A stretch of DNA of 38,825 bases, taken from the NCBI RefSeq assembly GCF_002270055.1, contig NZ_NIBG01000014.1, positions 1 through 38,825 of the forward strand. Reading direction: 5' to 3'. This DNA is from Anaeromicrobium sediminis (lineage in GTDB: Bacteria; Bacillota; Clostridia; Peptostreptococcales; Thermotaleaceae). Numbering within the stretch: position 1 is the stretch's first letter; each line of letters begins with the position of its first letter. Of this stretch, positions 25,227 to 34,260 are shown piece by piece. The translations under genes and the position numbers were made by a program. Under the pieces are notes generated by a model. The model had not been told where the DNA came from. It was given only the letters and a program-made list of their open reading frames with translations, and made no database searches.

Positions 25227-25328
25227 ATTTTAAGATTCCTTTCTTTAGTAATTGAATATTCACTCACTAACAACATCCTATTCATAAGTGTCTCCACATC
25301 TTTATTCTTCTAAACCTAATATGTACTT

Positions 25329-25357
25329 TTGACATTCACCCTACTATGTTGTAAAGT
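25329..25357 (+). promoter_or_regulatory. Sigma-A promoter for the MBL-fold gene
   Basis: -35 TTGACA, 17-nt spacer, -10 TAAAGT; predicted leader of about 50 nt. Confidence 0.65.
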
Positions 25358-25413
25358 AATAATATGCCCAGTTTTTTCCATTTATCATTTTTGTTCATTA
25401 GGGGGAGATAAAA

Positions 25414-26274
25414 TTGAAAATAACTACACTTATAGAAAATACTCTAAAAAAGGATTCTAATTTAATCAACGAACATGGTCTATCTATTTTAATTGAAGTG
25501 GATAATAAAAAGATTTTATTTGATACGGGTGCTTCTGCTTCTTTCATAAATAATGCCAAAGACCTAAATATCAAATTAAATGACATTGACCATATATTGC
25601 TTAGTCATGGTCACTATGACCATTGTGGTGGCCTTAAGAGTTTACTTGATGAATATAACCCAGATTGCACTCTAAATGTCCATAAGGATTTTTTCAAAGT
25701 ATGTGATAAAAACTATTTAAATGATGAAAATAACGTGTTTAGTAATGATACATCTGAAAAGTACAGATATGTAGGAATAGATTTTGACGAAAATTACATA
25801 AATAAAAAAAGCACAAAAACCTTTTTAATTGATGAAGATATATATAAACTTTCTGATTCAGTATACGTTTTCTCTAATTTTGAAAAAAGTATAAACTATG
25901 AAAAAACAAATGAAAACATGAAAATAAAAATTGGGGAAGAATATGTTACAGACAAGTTCAGTGAAGAAATTGCCCTAGGTATAGATACACCTAAGGGATT
26001 GTTAATAATAGTAGGTTGTTCCCATGTGGGAATATTAAACACCCTAACTACTATAGAAAAACGTACTGGTAAAAAAATATATGGGGTAATAGGTGGAACT
26101 CATTTAGTCGAAGCTCATGAAGATAGAATTTTAAAGACTATAGATTATATAAAAGAAAAGAATGTGGATTTAATAGGCTTTTCCCATTGTACTGGAGAAA
26201 AAGGTGTTGAAATGTTTAAAAATGAATTTCATGACTTCTTTATAAATAGTACAGGTACTATTATAGAAATCTAA
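25414..26274 (+). CDS. MBL-fold metallohydrolase
   Basis: 286 residues. The metal motif is SHGHYDHCGG (His65, His67, Asp69, His70). GCSHVGILNTL and GGTHLVEAHEDRI with FSHCTGEKG supply the remaining ligands. This resembles the group annotated as 7,8-dihydropterin-6-yl-methyl-4-(beta-D-ribofuranosyl)aminobenzene 5'-phosphate synthase, a name taken from archaea that is often only an annotation in bacteria. The start is TTG, with GGGGGAG upstream. A single gene with its own promoter and terminator. Confidence 0.87.
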   Translation: MKITTLIENTLKKDSNLINEHGLSILIEVDNKKILFDTGASASFINNAKDLNIKLNDIDHILLSHGHYDHCGGLKSLLDEYNPDCTLNVHKDFFKVCDKNYLNDENNVFSNDTSEKYRYVGIDFDENYINKKSTKTFLIDEDIYKLSDSVYVFSNFEKSINYEKTNENMKIKIGEEYVTDKFSEEIALGIDTPKGLLIIVGCSHVGILNTLTTIEKRTGKKIYGVIGGTHLVEAHEDRILKTIDYIKEKNVDLIGFSHCTGEKGVEMFKNEFHDFFINSTGTIIEI

Positions 26275-26277
26275 TTT

Positions 26278-26307
26278 AAAGGATGTGACCTAAAGGTTAC
26301 ATCCTTT
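26278..26307. terminator. Terminator after the MBL-fold gene
   Basis: AAAGGATGTGACC, loop TAAA, GGTTACATCCTTT; 13-bp stem with one G-U pair. Confidence 0.8.
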
Positions 26308-26330
26308 AATAATTTATATACTTTTCCACG

Positions 26331-26359
26331 TATACATTTATGAAATCTTACATTATAAT
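26331..26359 (+). promoter_or_regulatory. Probable promoter of the three-gene operon
   Basis: -35 TATACA (4 of 6), 17-nt spacer, -10 TATAAT (6 of 6). Predicted start near 26366. Confidence 0.5.
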
Positions 26360-26401
26360 ATTACTAATAAGTAGGTTATTTTATTAGACAGGAGGAGTTA
26401 T

Positions 26402-29400
26402 ATGGACAGGAATTTATTTGACAACCTCTATAACTTTATTTCTTACAGATTATTGTCTAAATCCTTTCTAAAGGATAATTATGATAAAAAGAATATATTT
26501 AAAGAATATATACAGACTAAAGAATTTAAAGATAAATTAAAAACCCTCAGTGATAACAATGCTTTCTCATGCACTGCTGTATTAAGCTTGTTAGAGGATT
26601 TACTTAATAGTTTAAGTCCAAAGCCTCCAGATGATTGGTTAAAGTACATTTATGAATATACATTGCATAAATCATTTCCCCATGGGGTAAAAATAGAACT
26701 CCATGAGGAGTTAGATTTCCCCTGCTATATTTACTTACAAACCTTACGAATAGTGTGTCAACTACAAAAGATCTCTAATGATAATACTTGGCAAAGCAAG
26801 TATCCCCTTAATTTTTTATCTAGAAGAGAAATAGCATCCCTTGAAGACCCAACAGAATATAAGACCTTTGTAAAATCTTTTAATAATAATTATGTATACG
26901 AACTTATGAAATTAAATAGTGAAGTCTTAGGTCATAGCCTTATAGATCATGTATGTGGAGTTCATTATTTAGCCATGTATATATCAAGGCAAATAAAGGA
27001 ATCTGGCATGAATATAGATTTAGGTCGAGTGTCTGGTTCTACTATTGGTCATGATATAGGAAAACTTGGTTGTATTGATGAAGAAAAGAAAAAGGCAGCT
27101 TATCTTCACTATTATTATACGGATTTATGGTTTAATAATAATAATTTAGAGTATATAAGAAATATAGCTGCAAATCACTCTGTGTGGGATTTAGAGTTAG
27201 AAAATCTATCTATAGAATCTTTAATACTCATCTATTGTGACTTTAGGGTTAAAAGTATTAATAGAAAAATGCATATAGTATCTATTAATGACGCTTTTAG
27301 TGTAATTTTAAACAAACTAGATAATGTGGACACTAAAAAGAAACTTAGATATAAAAGGGTATACAATAAACTAAAGGATTTTGAAGATTTTTTAATTGAT
27401 AAACACGTAAGTGTTAATCTAGAGGACCCCCCTTTAGCTATGAAAAATGAAAAAAAATTATATTCCCTTATGAATGGAAATGATGTAATAGATAATTTAA
27501 AATACTTATCTATTAATTACAATATAGATTTAATGCATACCTTAAGAACTGAATCTTCCCTTGACCTCATATTAAAATCTGCTAGAAGTGAGACATTGGG
27601 AACTAATCTTAGAAAATATTTAAGAGTATTTGAAGAATACTCCACCTATTTAACTCAAAATCAAAAGAAAATTGCTCTTACCTTTTTATATGAGCTTTTG
27701 ACACACCATGAAGATGACATCCGAAAACAAAGTGCAAATATAATAGGAAAATTAATAGGCATATTTGATAACGACTATAGAAAGGATATTCCATCTAAAT
27801 TTCCCCCCATGAGGGGAGACCTTACTAGTAAGGAAATCCTAGAAAAATATGTTCATATGTTTTTACATCCAGATTATAAAATAATTCCAAACCATAAAAG
27901 GTGGATTAGAGAATTATTTGGAGTCATGATCAAATCATTTTTTGAGAATTCTAAATCAACAGAAGCTTTAAACATACATATAGTAGATTATATATCCGTA
28001 TTAATAAAGGAATATAAAAATCCCACAGAAGACATACTACTTTACTTGATAGATGGTATCATATCCATCCCCCTTAGTGAGCATAGCCCCTATTATGGAA
28101 ATATAATGGATTTTGTTTTAAATATGTCCATTCATAATATATATAATGTTAGGGTTAATGCCCTCAATAGTTTATTAAATCTTATAGATTCCATCCCTAT
28201 AACACCTTTTTATAAGAAAAAGATCATGGATATAATAACAAAATTAAACTCTAATGATGACTCCTTAATTGAATATTATCTATCCCAAAAAATAGAAAGT
28301 AAAATAACTCCCAATTGCGAAAAATGCCATGTTGTATTAACAAATAATCAAATATCTACTTTGACCCTATCCAATTTAAAATCTGCCACAGATCCAGTGG
28401 TTAAAAGAGTTCAAATTGATATACTTCTAAATCATGTTTTAAAAGATAATGATAACGGAAAACTTAGGACAGCTATGCACTTTTGTAATATTTTAAAAGT
28501 TAGCTCCTATAATAGGGTGAGAATTCAAGCTGGAGAGTCATTGCTCAAAATAATTTCTTATTTATCTCCTGAAAATAGGAATGAAATAGCTATAGAATTG
28601 TTTAGTGCTTTAGAGCTTGCTGAATATCAATTTTCTAAGAGTGTGGCCGATTATCTAGGTAAAATTATTTTAACCCTAAGGCCTAATGAATTAGATGAGT
28701 TTATAAAAACTATCAGTACTAAAATTCGTATATCTAATGAAAATATCACATCCCTACATTTAAATGCAATTAGTATTGGTATTGCCAACTATACTAAATA
28801 CGTAACTGAGTTTAAAGAATCTAATAAGATCCATGATACCAGATTAAAAAATATGCTTAGTATACTCTTAATAAGTTTATCTAACTACAATACTAATGTA
28901 AAACAAGTGGCTCTAGAAGTAATTGGTAAAAATATTTTTGGTTCAAAGGATATGACTTTAGAAGAAAAAAATAATATTTTTAAATTAATTAATAAAAAAT
29001 TATTGACTCTCATAGATACGGACGAAGGTAATATACTTCTCTCCCTGTCTAATACGGCGTCCCTTAATCATATATACAAATTCATGTGTGAGTATATATT
29101 TGTAAATGATGAATTTCACGTGGATATACCCACTAAGGTAGCCTTTTTCCCTGGTACCTTTGATCCTTTTTCTGTAAGCCACAAGGAAATTGCCACTAAT
29201 GTACGTGATTTAGGCTTTGAAGTATACCTTGGTATAGATGAGTTTTCCTGGTCAAAGAGAACTTTGCCTCATAAGCTTAGAAAAAATATAGTTTCCATGT
29301 CTATTGCAGGAGAACTTGGCATATATATTTATCCTGAAGATTATCCCGTAAATATTGGAAATAGTCATAATCTAATGAGTTTAAAAAATAACTTTAGGAA

Positions 29401-31261
29401 TTCTGACGTATCCATAGTGGTAGGTAGTGATGTTATATTAAATGCCTCTGCCTATAAAAATAAAACTAAAGGATTTTCCATAAATAATTTTAATCATATA
29501 GTTTTTGATAGAAATCAGATCCTAGCTATAAAAAAGCAGGAATTAGAATTTAAGAAAGCCTCACAAAATATAGATGGAACAATTCACATCATAGGCCTTA
29601 GCACTCCCTTTGAGGAAGTGAGCTCTACTCAAATAAGGACTAATATAGATAAAAATAGGGATATATCCACTTTGATAGACCCTCTAGCCCAAAACTACAT
29701 TTATAAAAACGGCTTTTACAGAAGCGAACCTCAATATAAAAGTCCTGCCGGAGAGCTTACTTATGATATTCAGGTAATAAAGGATTTTTCTAAGGAATTA
29801 ATCGATGAATTGTGTTCATTGTTTGAAGATGATTATAAGAGGTGTAGAATCAATCTCATAAAAGCACTGAGAAAGCCCTCTGCCAGAGTTGTTACCTTAA
29901 GGCTTATAAATGACAATTATTCTTTACTAGGTTTTTCTGTCCATCATCTTTGTAGAATCCACGCCCTTTATAATGATTTAAATAATCCTAGAGTATCTGA
30001 ATATATTAGAGAAAAGGCCAGTGGTAAAATAGCCTTAATAGATGGAATAATCATAGATAAATTTAAAGCCTTTGAAAAGGTTGAACAAATATTGTTCACA
30101 GAAACCCTAGCCTACTGCCTTTCAAAGGACTATGAATATGGCATATATAAAAATCTAATAGATAAACAATTACCTAAAACTATTCATAATTCATTAGTTT
30201 TACAGGGATTTAAAAAATTAAACCTTGGTGATAATGAAAATCCTGTATATGTGGTAAATATGGCATCTCCCATAACCTTTTATGCAGATATTAGAACTGT
30301 TATAAAGAATCCATTTAAGCACAATCCTAATATAAAAACAAAAATAGATAGAAGTAGAAAGAATTTAAGGAAAGCTTTAACTAACCTTTATGAGGGGAAC
30401 CTTGTAATTACCTTTGATAGGAAGGTTCTTCACGACATTTTAATAAAAAAAATATGCAAACAAAATAATGTGGACCCTATTCAATTTAATAAGGTAAATC
30501 TTGGAGGTGCCATGTGTGTATCCTTTGGAAATATGCTCAATCAAAGTATTATTCCCAATACGGTCACAAAGGCCATGCATACGGAGAAGATGTTTTATCC
30601 TAACATGAAGGAATATTTCATAGGTCCCTTTCCATATTATAACGATTTAGATATTCAAGTTAAAATGATCAAGTCCTTTAGTAGACCCGTCATATTAATA
30701 GACGATATCCTACATAAGGGATATAGGAATAATGTAATCCACCCATTACTTCAAAAACATAATGTGAAAGTTCAAAAGACCATAGTAGGCCTACTATCAG
30801 CCCGCGGTCGTGAACTTATGTATAGACAAAATAGAAGGGTGGATTCTGCCTATTATATACCTAAATTAAGAGCCTGGTTTAATGAAAGTTTAATATTACC
30901 TTTCTTTGGTGGGGACACTATATGGCGAGGGAAAATCCCTCCAAGAAACTTGACTCCATCAGTAAACCTCATACTTCCATATACCTGGCCGGCCTTTATA
31001 AAAGGGGCATCACAACAGAGTATATATAATCTATCAAAGACTTGCATTGAGTCTTCAATAGGTATTTTAGGTGAGATAGAAAGTACTTATCACAAATTGT
31101 ATAAAAGAAGATTAAGTCTTTCTTCCTTAGGAGAAGTATTCATATCTCCAAGATGCATAGATTATGGTAATGATATGAACTACGATTTAAATTTAAATCC
31201 ATCCCATTACCTATATAATGATTTAGATAAATTAGATCGATATTATAAAATGTTTTTTTAG
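26402..31261 (+). CDS. 1619-residue fusion: HD domain, helical repeats, NMN-adenylyltransferase-like, GNAT-like and phosphoribosyltransferase-like domains
   Basis: Order read from the sequence: a helical N-terminus; an HD phosphohydrolase domain (about 165-300; H183, H217-D218 in GHDIGKLG, H259, D280); a long Leu/Ile-rich helical region of HEAT/ARM type (about 400-900); a nucleotidyltransferase domain (about 910-1110) with GTFDPFSVSH (918-927) and SSTQIR (1074-1079), as in NadD-type enzymes; a GNAT-like region (about 1125-1290); and a phosphoribosyltransferase-like domain with the PRPP motif VILIDDILHKG (1430-1440). The first His of the usual HxGH is Ser924; the second is kept. The ribosome binding site is AGGAGGAG. 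It is followed at 12 nt by the dehydrogenase-like gene. Use of PRPP, nucleotides and an HD hydrolase points to nucleotide or NAD-like cofactor metabolism. The exact reaction is unknown. Confidence 0.8.
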   Translation: MDRNLFDNLYNFISYRLLSKSFLKDNYDKKNIFKEYIQTKEFKDKLKTLSDNNAFSCTAVLSLLEDLLNSLSPKPPDDWLKYIYEYTLHKSFPHGVKIELHEELDFPCYIYLQTLRIVCQLQKISNDNTWQSKYPLNFLSRREIASLEDPTEYKTFVKSFNNNYVYELMKLNSEVLGHSLIDHVCGVHYLAMYISRQIKESGMNIDLGRVSGSTIGHDIGKLGCIDEEKKKAAYLHYYYTDLWFNNNNLEYIRNIAANHSVWDLELENLSIESLILIYCDFRVKSINRKMHIVSINDAFSVILNKLDNVDTKKKLRYKRVYNKLKDFEDFLIDKHVSVNLEDPPLAMKNEKKLYSLMNGNDVIDNLKYLSINYNIDLMHTLRTESSLDLILKSARSETLGTNLRKYLRVFEEYSTYLTQNQKKIALTFLYELLTHHEDDIRKQSANIIGKLIGIFDNDYRKDIPSKFPPMRGDLTSKEILEKYVHMFLHPDYKIIPNHKRWIRELFGVMIKSFFENSKSTEALNIHIVDYISVLIKEYKNPTEDILLYLIDGIISIPLSEHSPYYGNIMDFVLNMSIHNIYNVRVNALNSLLNLIDSIPITPFYKKKIMDIITKLNSNDDSLIEYYLSQKIESKITPNCEKCHVVLTNNQISTLTLSNLKSATDPVVKRVQIDILLNHVLKDNDNGKLRTAMHFCNILKVSSYNRVRIQAGESLLKIISYLSPENRNEIAIELFSALELAEYQFSKSVADYLGKIILTLRPNELDEFIKTISTKIRISNENITSLHLNAISIGIANYTKYVTEFKESNKIHDTRLKNMLSILLISLSNYNTNVKQVALEVIGKNIFGSKDMTLEEKNNIFKLINKKLLTLIDTDEGNILLSLSNTASLNHIYKFMCEYIFVNDEFHVDIPTKVAFFPGTFDPFSVSHKEIATNVRDLGFEVYLGIDEFSWSKRTLPHKLRKNIVSMSIAGELGIYIYPEDYPVNIGNSHNLMSLKNNFRNSDVSIVVGSDVILNASAYKNKTKGFSINNFNHIVFDRNQILAIKKQELEFKKASQNIDGTIHIIGLSTPFEEVSSTQIRTNIDKNRDISTLIDPLAQNYIYKNGFYRSEPQYKSPAGELTYDIQVIKDFSKELIDELCSLFEDDYKRCRINLIKALRKPSARVVTLRLINDNYSLLGFSVHHLCRIHALYNDLNNPRVSEYIREKASGKIALIDGIIIDKFKAFEKVEQILFTETLAYCLSKDYEYGIYKNLIDKQLPKTIHNSLVLQGFKKLNLGDNENPVYVVNMASPITFYADIRTVIKNPFKHNPNIKTKIDRSRKNLRKALTNLYEGNLVITFDRKVLHDILIKKICKQNNVDPIQFNKVNLGGAMCVSFGNMLNQSIIPNTVTKAMHTEKMFYPNMKEYFIGPFPYYNDLDIQVKMIKSFSRPVILIDDILHKGYRNNVIHPLLQKHNVKVQKTIVGLLSARGRELMYRQNRRVDSAYYIPKLRAWFNESLILPFFGGDTIWRGKIPPRNLTPSVNLILPYTWPAFIKGASQQSIYNLSKTCIESSIGILGEIESTYHKLYKRRLSLSSLGEVFISPRCIDYGNDMNYDLNLNPSHYLYNDLDKLDRYYKMFF

Positions 31262-31273
31262 GGGGAATGTATT

Positions 31274-32512
31274 ATGTATTTTTATAAGATTGATAGTAAA
31301 TTAGCCTTTTCTTTTTTAAATATAGACAATTTGAATAAAGGGTCTTTAGAAGATATGAATTCCCATGATAAATTATATTATTTATTTAGGGGAAATCCAC
31401 TCAATACCCGTGATACTTATATGGTATCCCATGAAGATTTATTATTTGTTCACAAAGAAGATTATAATCTTTTAAATTTATGTGAGAATAAAGACCATGA
31501 TTTACCTCCTGCAGTAATAGATAAGATAAAACATAAAAAGGTAATTGGAGTTAATATATTATTTCCTAATTGGAAAGATAAATTAAATGACGTAAAAAAG
31601 AAAAAATATAAGATAAATGTATTAGGTCTTGGAGATGTGGGCTCTACCTTGACTATAGGACTTAGACTCTTAGGTGGAGATATATTAGACGAGATAGGAA
31701 TTTATTCTAGGAATGAATTTGCTAAAAAAAGATGGTTTTATGAGTTAGGACAAATATATTCTACAGATAAGGATAAGTTCCCCAAAGTGACCATGTGCGA
31801 TTATGATAATCTATTTGACTGTGACTTGTTTGCCTTTTGCGCCTCTGCCTTTGTTCCTAAAGTTGGAGAAAAGGTAGCTGATGTTAGAATGGCTCAATTC
31901 GAAAAGAACTCTAATATAATAGACATATATGCCAAAGAAGCTAGGAAAAGAAATTTTAAGGGTATCTTTGCCGTAGTTTCAGATCCGGTAGATTTACTTT
32001 GTAAAAGGGCTTATCTATCCAGTAATACAAATGAGGATGGTGACTTTGACTCATTAGGTTTATGTCCCAGTCAAATTCAAGGCTATGGCCTTGGTGTAAT
32101 GCATGCTAGAGCTGTATTTTATTCTAATTTCATAGATGGGGCTCACCACTACAGTGAAAAAGGCCGTGCCTTTGGTCCCCACGGTAAAGGGTTAATAATT
32201 GCCAATGATATTAATAATTATGACAATGAGTTATCCTTAACTCTCACAAATAAGACTATCAGGGCTAATTTAGATGTTAGGGACGTGGGATTTAAACCTT
32301 ACATAGCTCCAGCCTTATCATCTGGTGCTTTATCTATCCTAGCCACCCTAAGGGGAGATTGGAATTTTAGTGCCACTTTCTTAGGAGATATATTTATGGG
32401 AGCAAAGAATAGAAGATTAAACAATGTAATAGAAGTTGAAAGAAATAAATTAGATACAATTCTCTTAAATAGGATAGAAGAAACCTATAATTATTTAAGG
32501 AGCATATTATAA
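31274..32512 (+). CDS. Divergent lactate/malate dehydrogenase-like protein
   Basis: 412 residues. An N-terminal extension of about 110 residues is followed by a Rossmann start INVLGLGDVGSTL (GxGxxG), then FAVVSDPVDLL, which matches the VVSNPVD core of L-lactate/malate dehydrogenases. The substrate-side Arg (DVRMAQF, R205) and active-site His (GPHGKG, H303) are in place. The Asp of the LDxAR motif is not: the matching stretch reads VMHARAV. So the fold is clear, but the classic Asp-His relay is broken or moved, and an ordinary LDH/MDH role is doubtful. It is translated with the flavoprotein gene (stop and start share one base). Confidence 0.75.
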   Translation: MYFYKIDSKLAFSFLNIDNLNKGSLEDMNSHDKLYYLFRGNPLNTRDTYMVSHEDLLFVHKEDYNLLNLCENKDHDLPPAVIDKIKHKKVIGVNILFPNWKDKLNDVKKKKYKINVLGLGDVGSTLTIGLRLLGGDILDEIGIYSRNEFAKKRWFYELGQIYSTDKDKFPKVTMCDYDNLFDCDLFAFCASAFVPKVGEKVADVRMAQFEKNSNIIDIYAKEARKRNFKGIFAVVSDPVDLLCKRAYLSSNTNEDGDFDSLGLCPSQIQGYGLGVMHARAVFYSNFIDGAHHYSEKGRAFGPHGKGLIIANDINNYDNELSLTLTNKTIRANLDVRDVGFKPYIAPALSSGALSILATLRGDWNFSATFLGDIFMGAKNRRLNNVIEVERNKLDTILLNRIEETYNYLRSIL

Positions 32513-33552
32513 TGAAATTACACATTATTTCATCTAAAAACAAATCCTCACTACTAGAGAAGACTATAAAGGAAGCTACAATTGGCTTAGATGTAGTTCA
32601 TGTGAATCATGTACAAAACAAAGAAGATCTACAAAACAAAAAAATACTACTTGCCATAGAATTAGATGAAATAGGAATTTGTAAAGATACTTTAAAGTTT
32701 GTACGAGAGCTTCATAATCTATCTAACAAATCCCTCCTTGGTTCTAGTGCTTGTTTAATTATAAAAAGTAATAGTGACTTATATACAAAAAACTTTGCTA
32801 GAGATATGGTCTTTCTTTTAAACAATTTAGGGTGTTCTTTTATGGGGCAGCCCCTGGTTGAAATGACTAAGGATTTAAAAAATCTCTTTACCTTTCAAAA
32901 GAAATTTAATATTCCATTGCCAGAGCTCTGTAGTAACTTATGTAAAAATACTATCAGCAGATTAATGTCTTATAATCCCAAGTCACTTGAAAATCCCCAT
33001 GTATTAGGCCTTCATGCTAGTAACTATAAGACATCTAATACGTTAACCCTTTGGAATTTAATAAAAAAGAATTTAACTTCTGTAGATGAATTCCATGTGG
33101 AAAATGGTACTATTCTAGATTGTATAGGTTGTGCATTTAAAACTTGTAAGCATTATAGCAAACAAAGTAGTTGTTTTTATGGTGGAACCATGGTTAAAGA
33201 AATCTATCCAGCAATAGAGGCAGCCAACGCATTAGTATTTTTATGCCCTAACTACAACGATGCCCTATCTGCCAATATAAGTGCAGTTATAAATAGGTTA
33301 ACGGCCCTTTATAGAAGAAGTAAATTTTATGATAAAAGTCTATTTTCCATAGTTGTATCAGGAAACTCTGGAAGTGATATTGTGGCTAAACAGTTAATAA
33401 GTGCCCTTAATTTAAATAAGGGCTTTAGATTGCCCCCTTATTTTGCCCTCATGTACACAGCCAACGACCCTGGTAGTATCCTCAAGTATAGTGATGTGGA
33501 TATTAGGGCAAAGGAATTTGCCAATCATATACTAATGGAAACTAAAAGTTAA
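32512..33552 (+). CDS. Iron-sulfur flavoprotein-like NAD(P)H-dependent oxidoreductase
   Basis: 346 residues. The C-terminal half (about 163-346) is a flavodoxin-like FMN reductase domain: GLHASNYKTSNTL is the FMN-phosphate loop and ALVFLCPNYNDALSANI the second FMN contact. A Cys group C204-x2-C207-x4-C212-x8-C221 sits where iron-sulfur flavoproteins (Isf) hold a [4Fe-4S] centre. The N-terminal half is a weaker, related alpha/beta domain. A TAATG overlap with the gene before it implies translational coupling. It probably supplies electrons or redox chemistry to the operon product. Confidence 0.78.
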   Translation: MKLHIISSKNKSSLLEKTIKEATIGLDVVHVNHVQNKEDLQNKKILLAIELDEIGICKDTLKFVRELHNLSNKSLLGSSACLIIKSNSDLYTKNFARDMVFLLNNLGCSFMGQPLVEMTKDLKNLFTFQKKFNIPLPELCSNLCKNTISRLMSYNPKSLENPHVLGLHASNYKTSNTLTLWNLIKKNLTSVDEFHVENGTILDCIGCAFKTCKHYSKQSSCFYGGTMVKEIYPAIEAANALVFLCPNYNDALSANISAVINRLTALYRRSKFYDKSLFSIVVSGNSGSDIVAKQLISALNLNKGFRLPPYFALMYTANDPGSILKYSDVDIRAKEFANHILMETKS

Positions 33553-33556
33553 TGTG

Positions 33557-33593
33557 AAAAAAATCTCTGAGATTTTCTCAGAGATTTTTTATT
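33557..33593 (+). terminator. Terminator of the three-gene operon
   Basis: ATCTCTGAGA, loop TTT, TCTCAGAGAT then TTTTT; A-run on the other side also serves the XRE gene. Confidence 0.9.
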
Positions 33594-33634
33594 TTACAAA
33601 ATTATTAAAATTTTTATAAATGCGTCTAGGGTTA

Positions 33635-33997
33635 TTATTTTATACTAAAGCCCATTTTTCTTAAAGAATTTTTCAACTGACGAATCTTTTCAGGTGTAAA
33701 ACCATTTTTCTTTACATCTCTACTTACTTGTAAATATTCAAGCCCTATCTTTCTTAATTCTTCTGGAATTTCTTTACCTTCTAATATGGTTAATTCCTTG
33801 TTATCTGTTCTTCCTAGTATATATTCCGGGGTACAACCTAATGCATCAGCGATTTTTTCTAATGTGTCCTTGTTTGGACTTCTTTGACCTCTTTCATAGG
33901 AACCATATGTACTTGGCCCTATTCCTATCATAGTAGCAAGTTCCTTTTGTGATAATTTCATTTCTTGTCTTAGTTCTTTTAATTTATCTTTTAGCAT
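33635..33997 (-). CDS. XRE family transcriptional regulator
   Basis: 120 residues. The N-terminal HTH_3 domain (LKELRQEMKLSQKELATMIG and STYGSYERGQRSPNKDTLEK) is followed by a short helical tail (about 85-120). An ATG at 34018 is in frame, but AAGGAGT lies 6 nt before the ATG at 33997. The size fits small SinR/phage-repressor-type regulators. The target is unknown; its own AT-rich upstream region and the neighbouring operon are candidates. Confidence 0.88.
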   Translation of the reverse strand: MLKDKLKELRQEMKLSQKELATMIGIGPSTYGSYERGQRSPNKDTLEKIADALGCTPEYILGRTDNKELTILEGKEIPEELRKIGLEYLQVSRDVKKNGFTPEKIRQLKNSLRKMGFSIK

Positions 33998-34155
33998 TTG
34001 TCTACTCCTTACTATCATTATCTATATACTATTATATAATTTTTTTGAATATTTTTGTTTAATTATTTTAAAAAAAATTATATATATTATTATACTAGGT
34101 TTTTTGTGATTTTTCTAATAAAGAAATATATAATTTGTAACTTAACTTTATAGAT

Positions 34156-34188
34156 ATTAAAAAGGCATACTCCGTATGCCTTTTTAAT
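34156..34188. terminator. Bidirectional terminator after the NSS symporter
   Basis: ATTAAAAAGGCATAC, loop TCC, GTATGCCTTTTTAAT: perfect 15-nt arms. Its core is repeated at 19850-19868. Confidence 0.9.
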
Positions 34189-34260
34189 GTGATCTATAGT
34201 TGAACATTTCCTATTATATATATGTATCATTATGAACACAACCACTGGAATACTATAATA

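Noticed and set aside
34033-34090. Long AT-only inverted repeat upstream of the XRE gene
   Set aside because: The arms are almost only A and T runs, so pairing is expected by chance in such composition.
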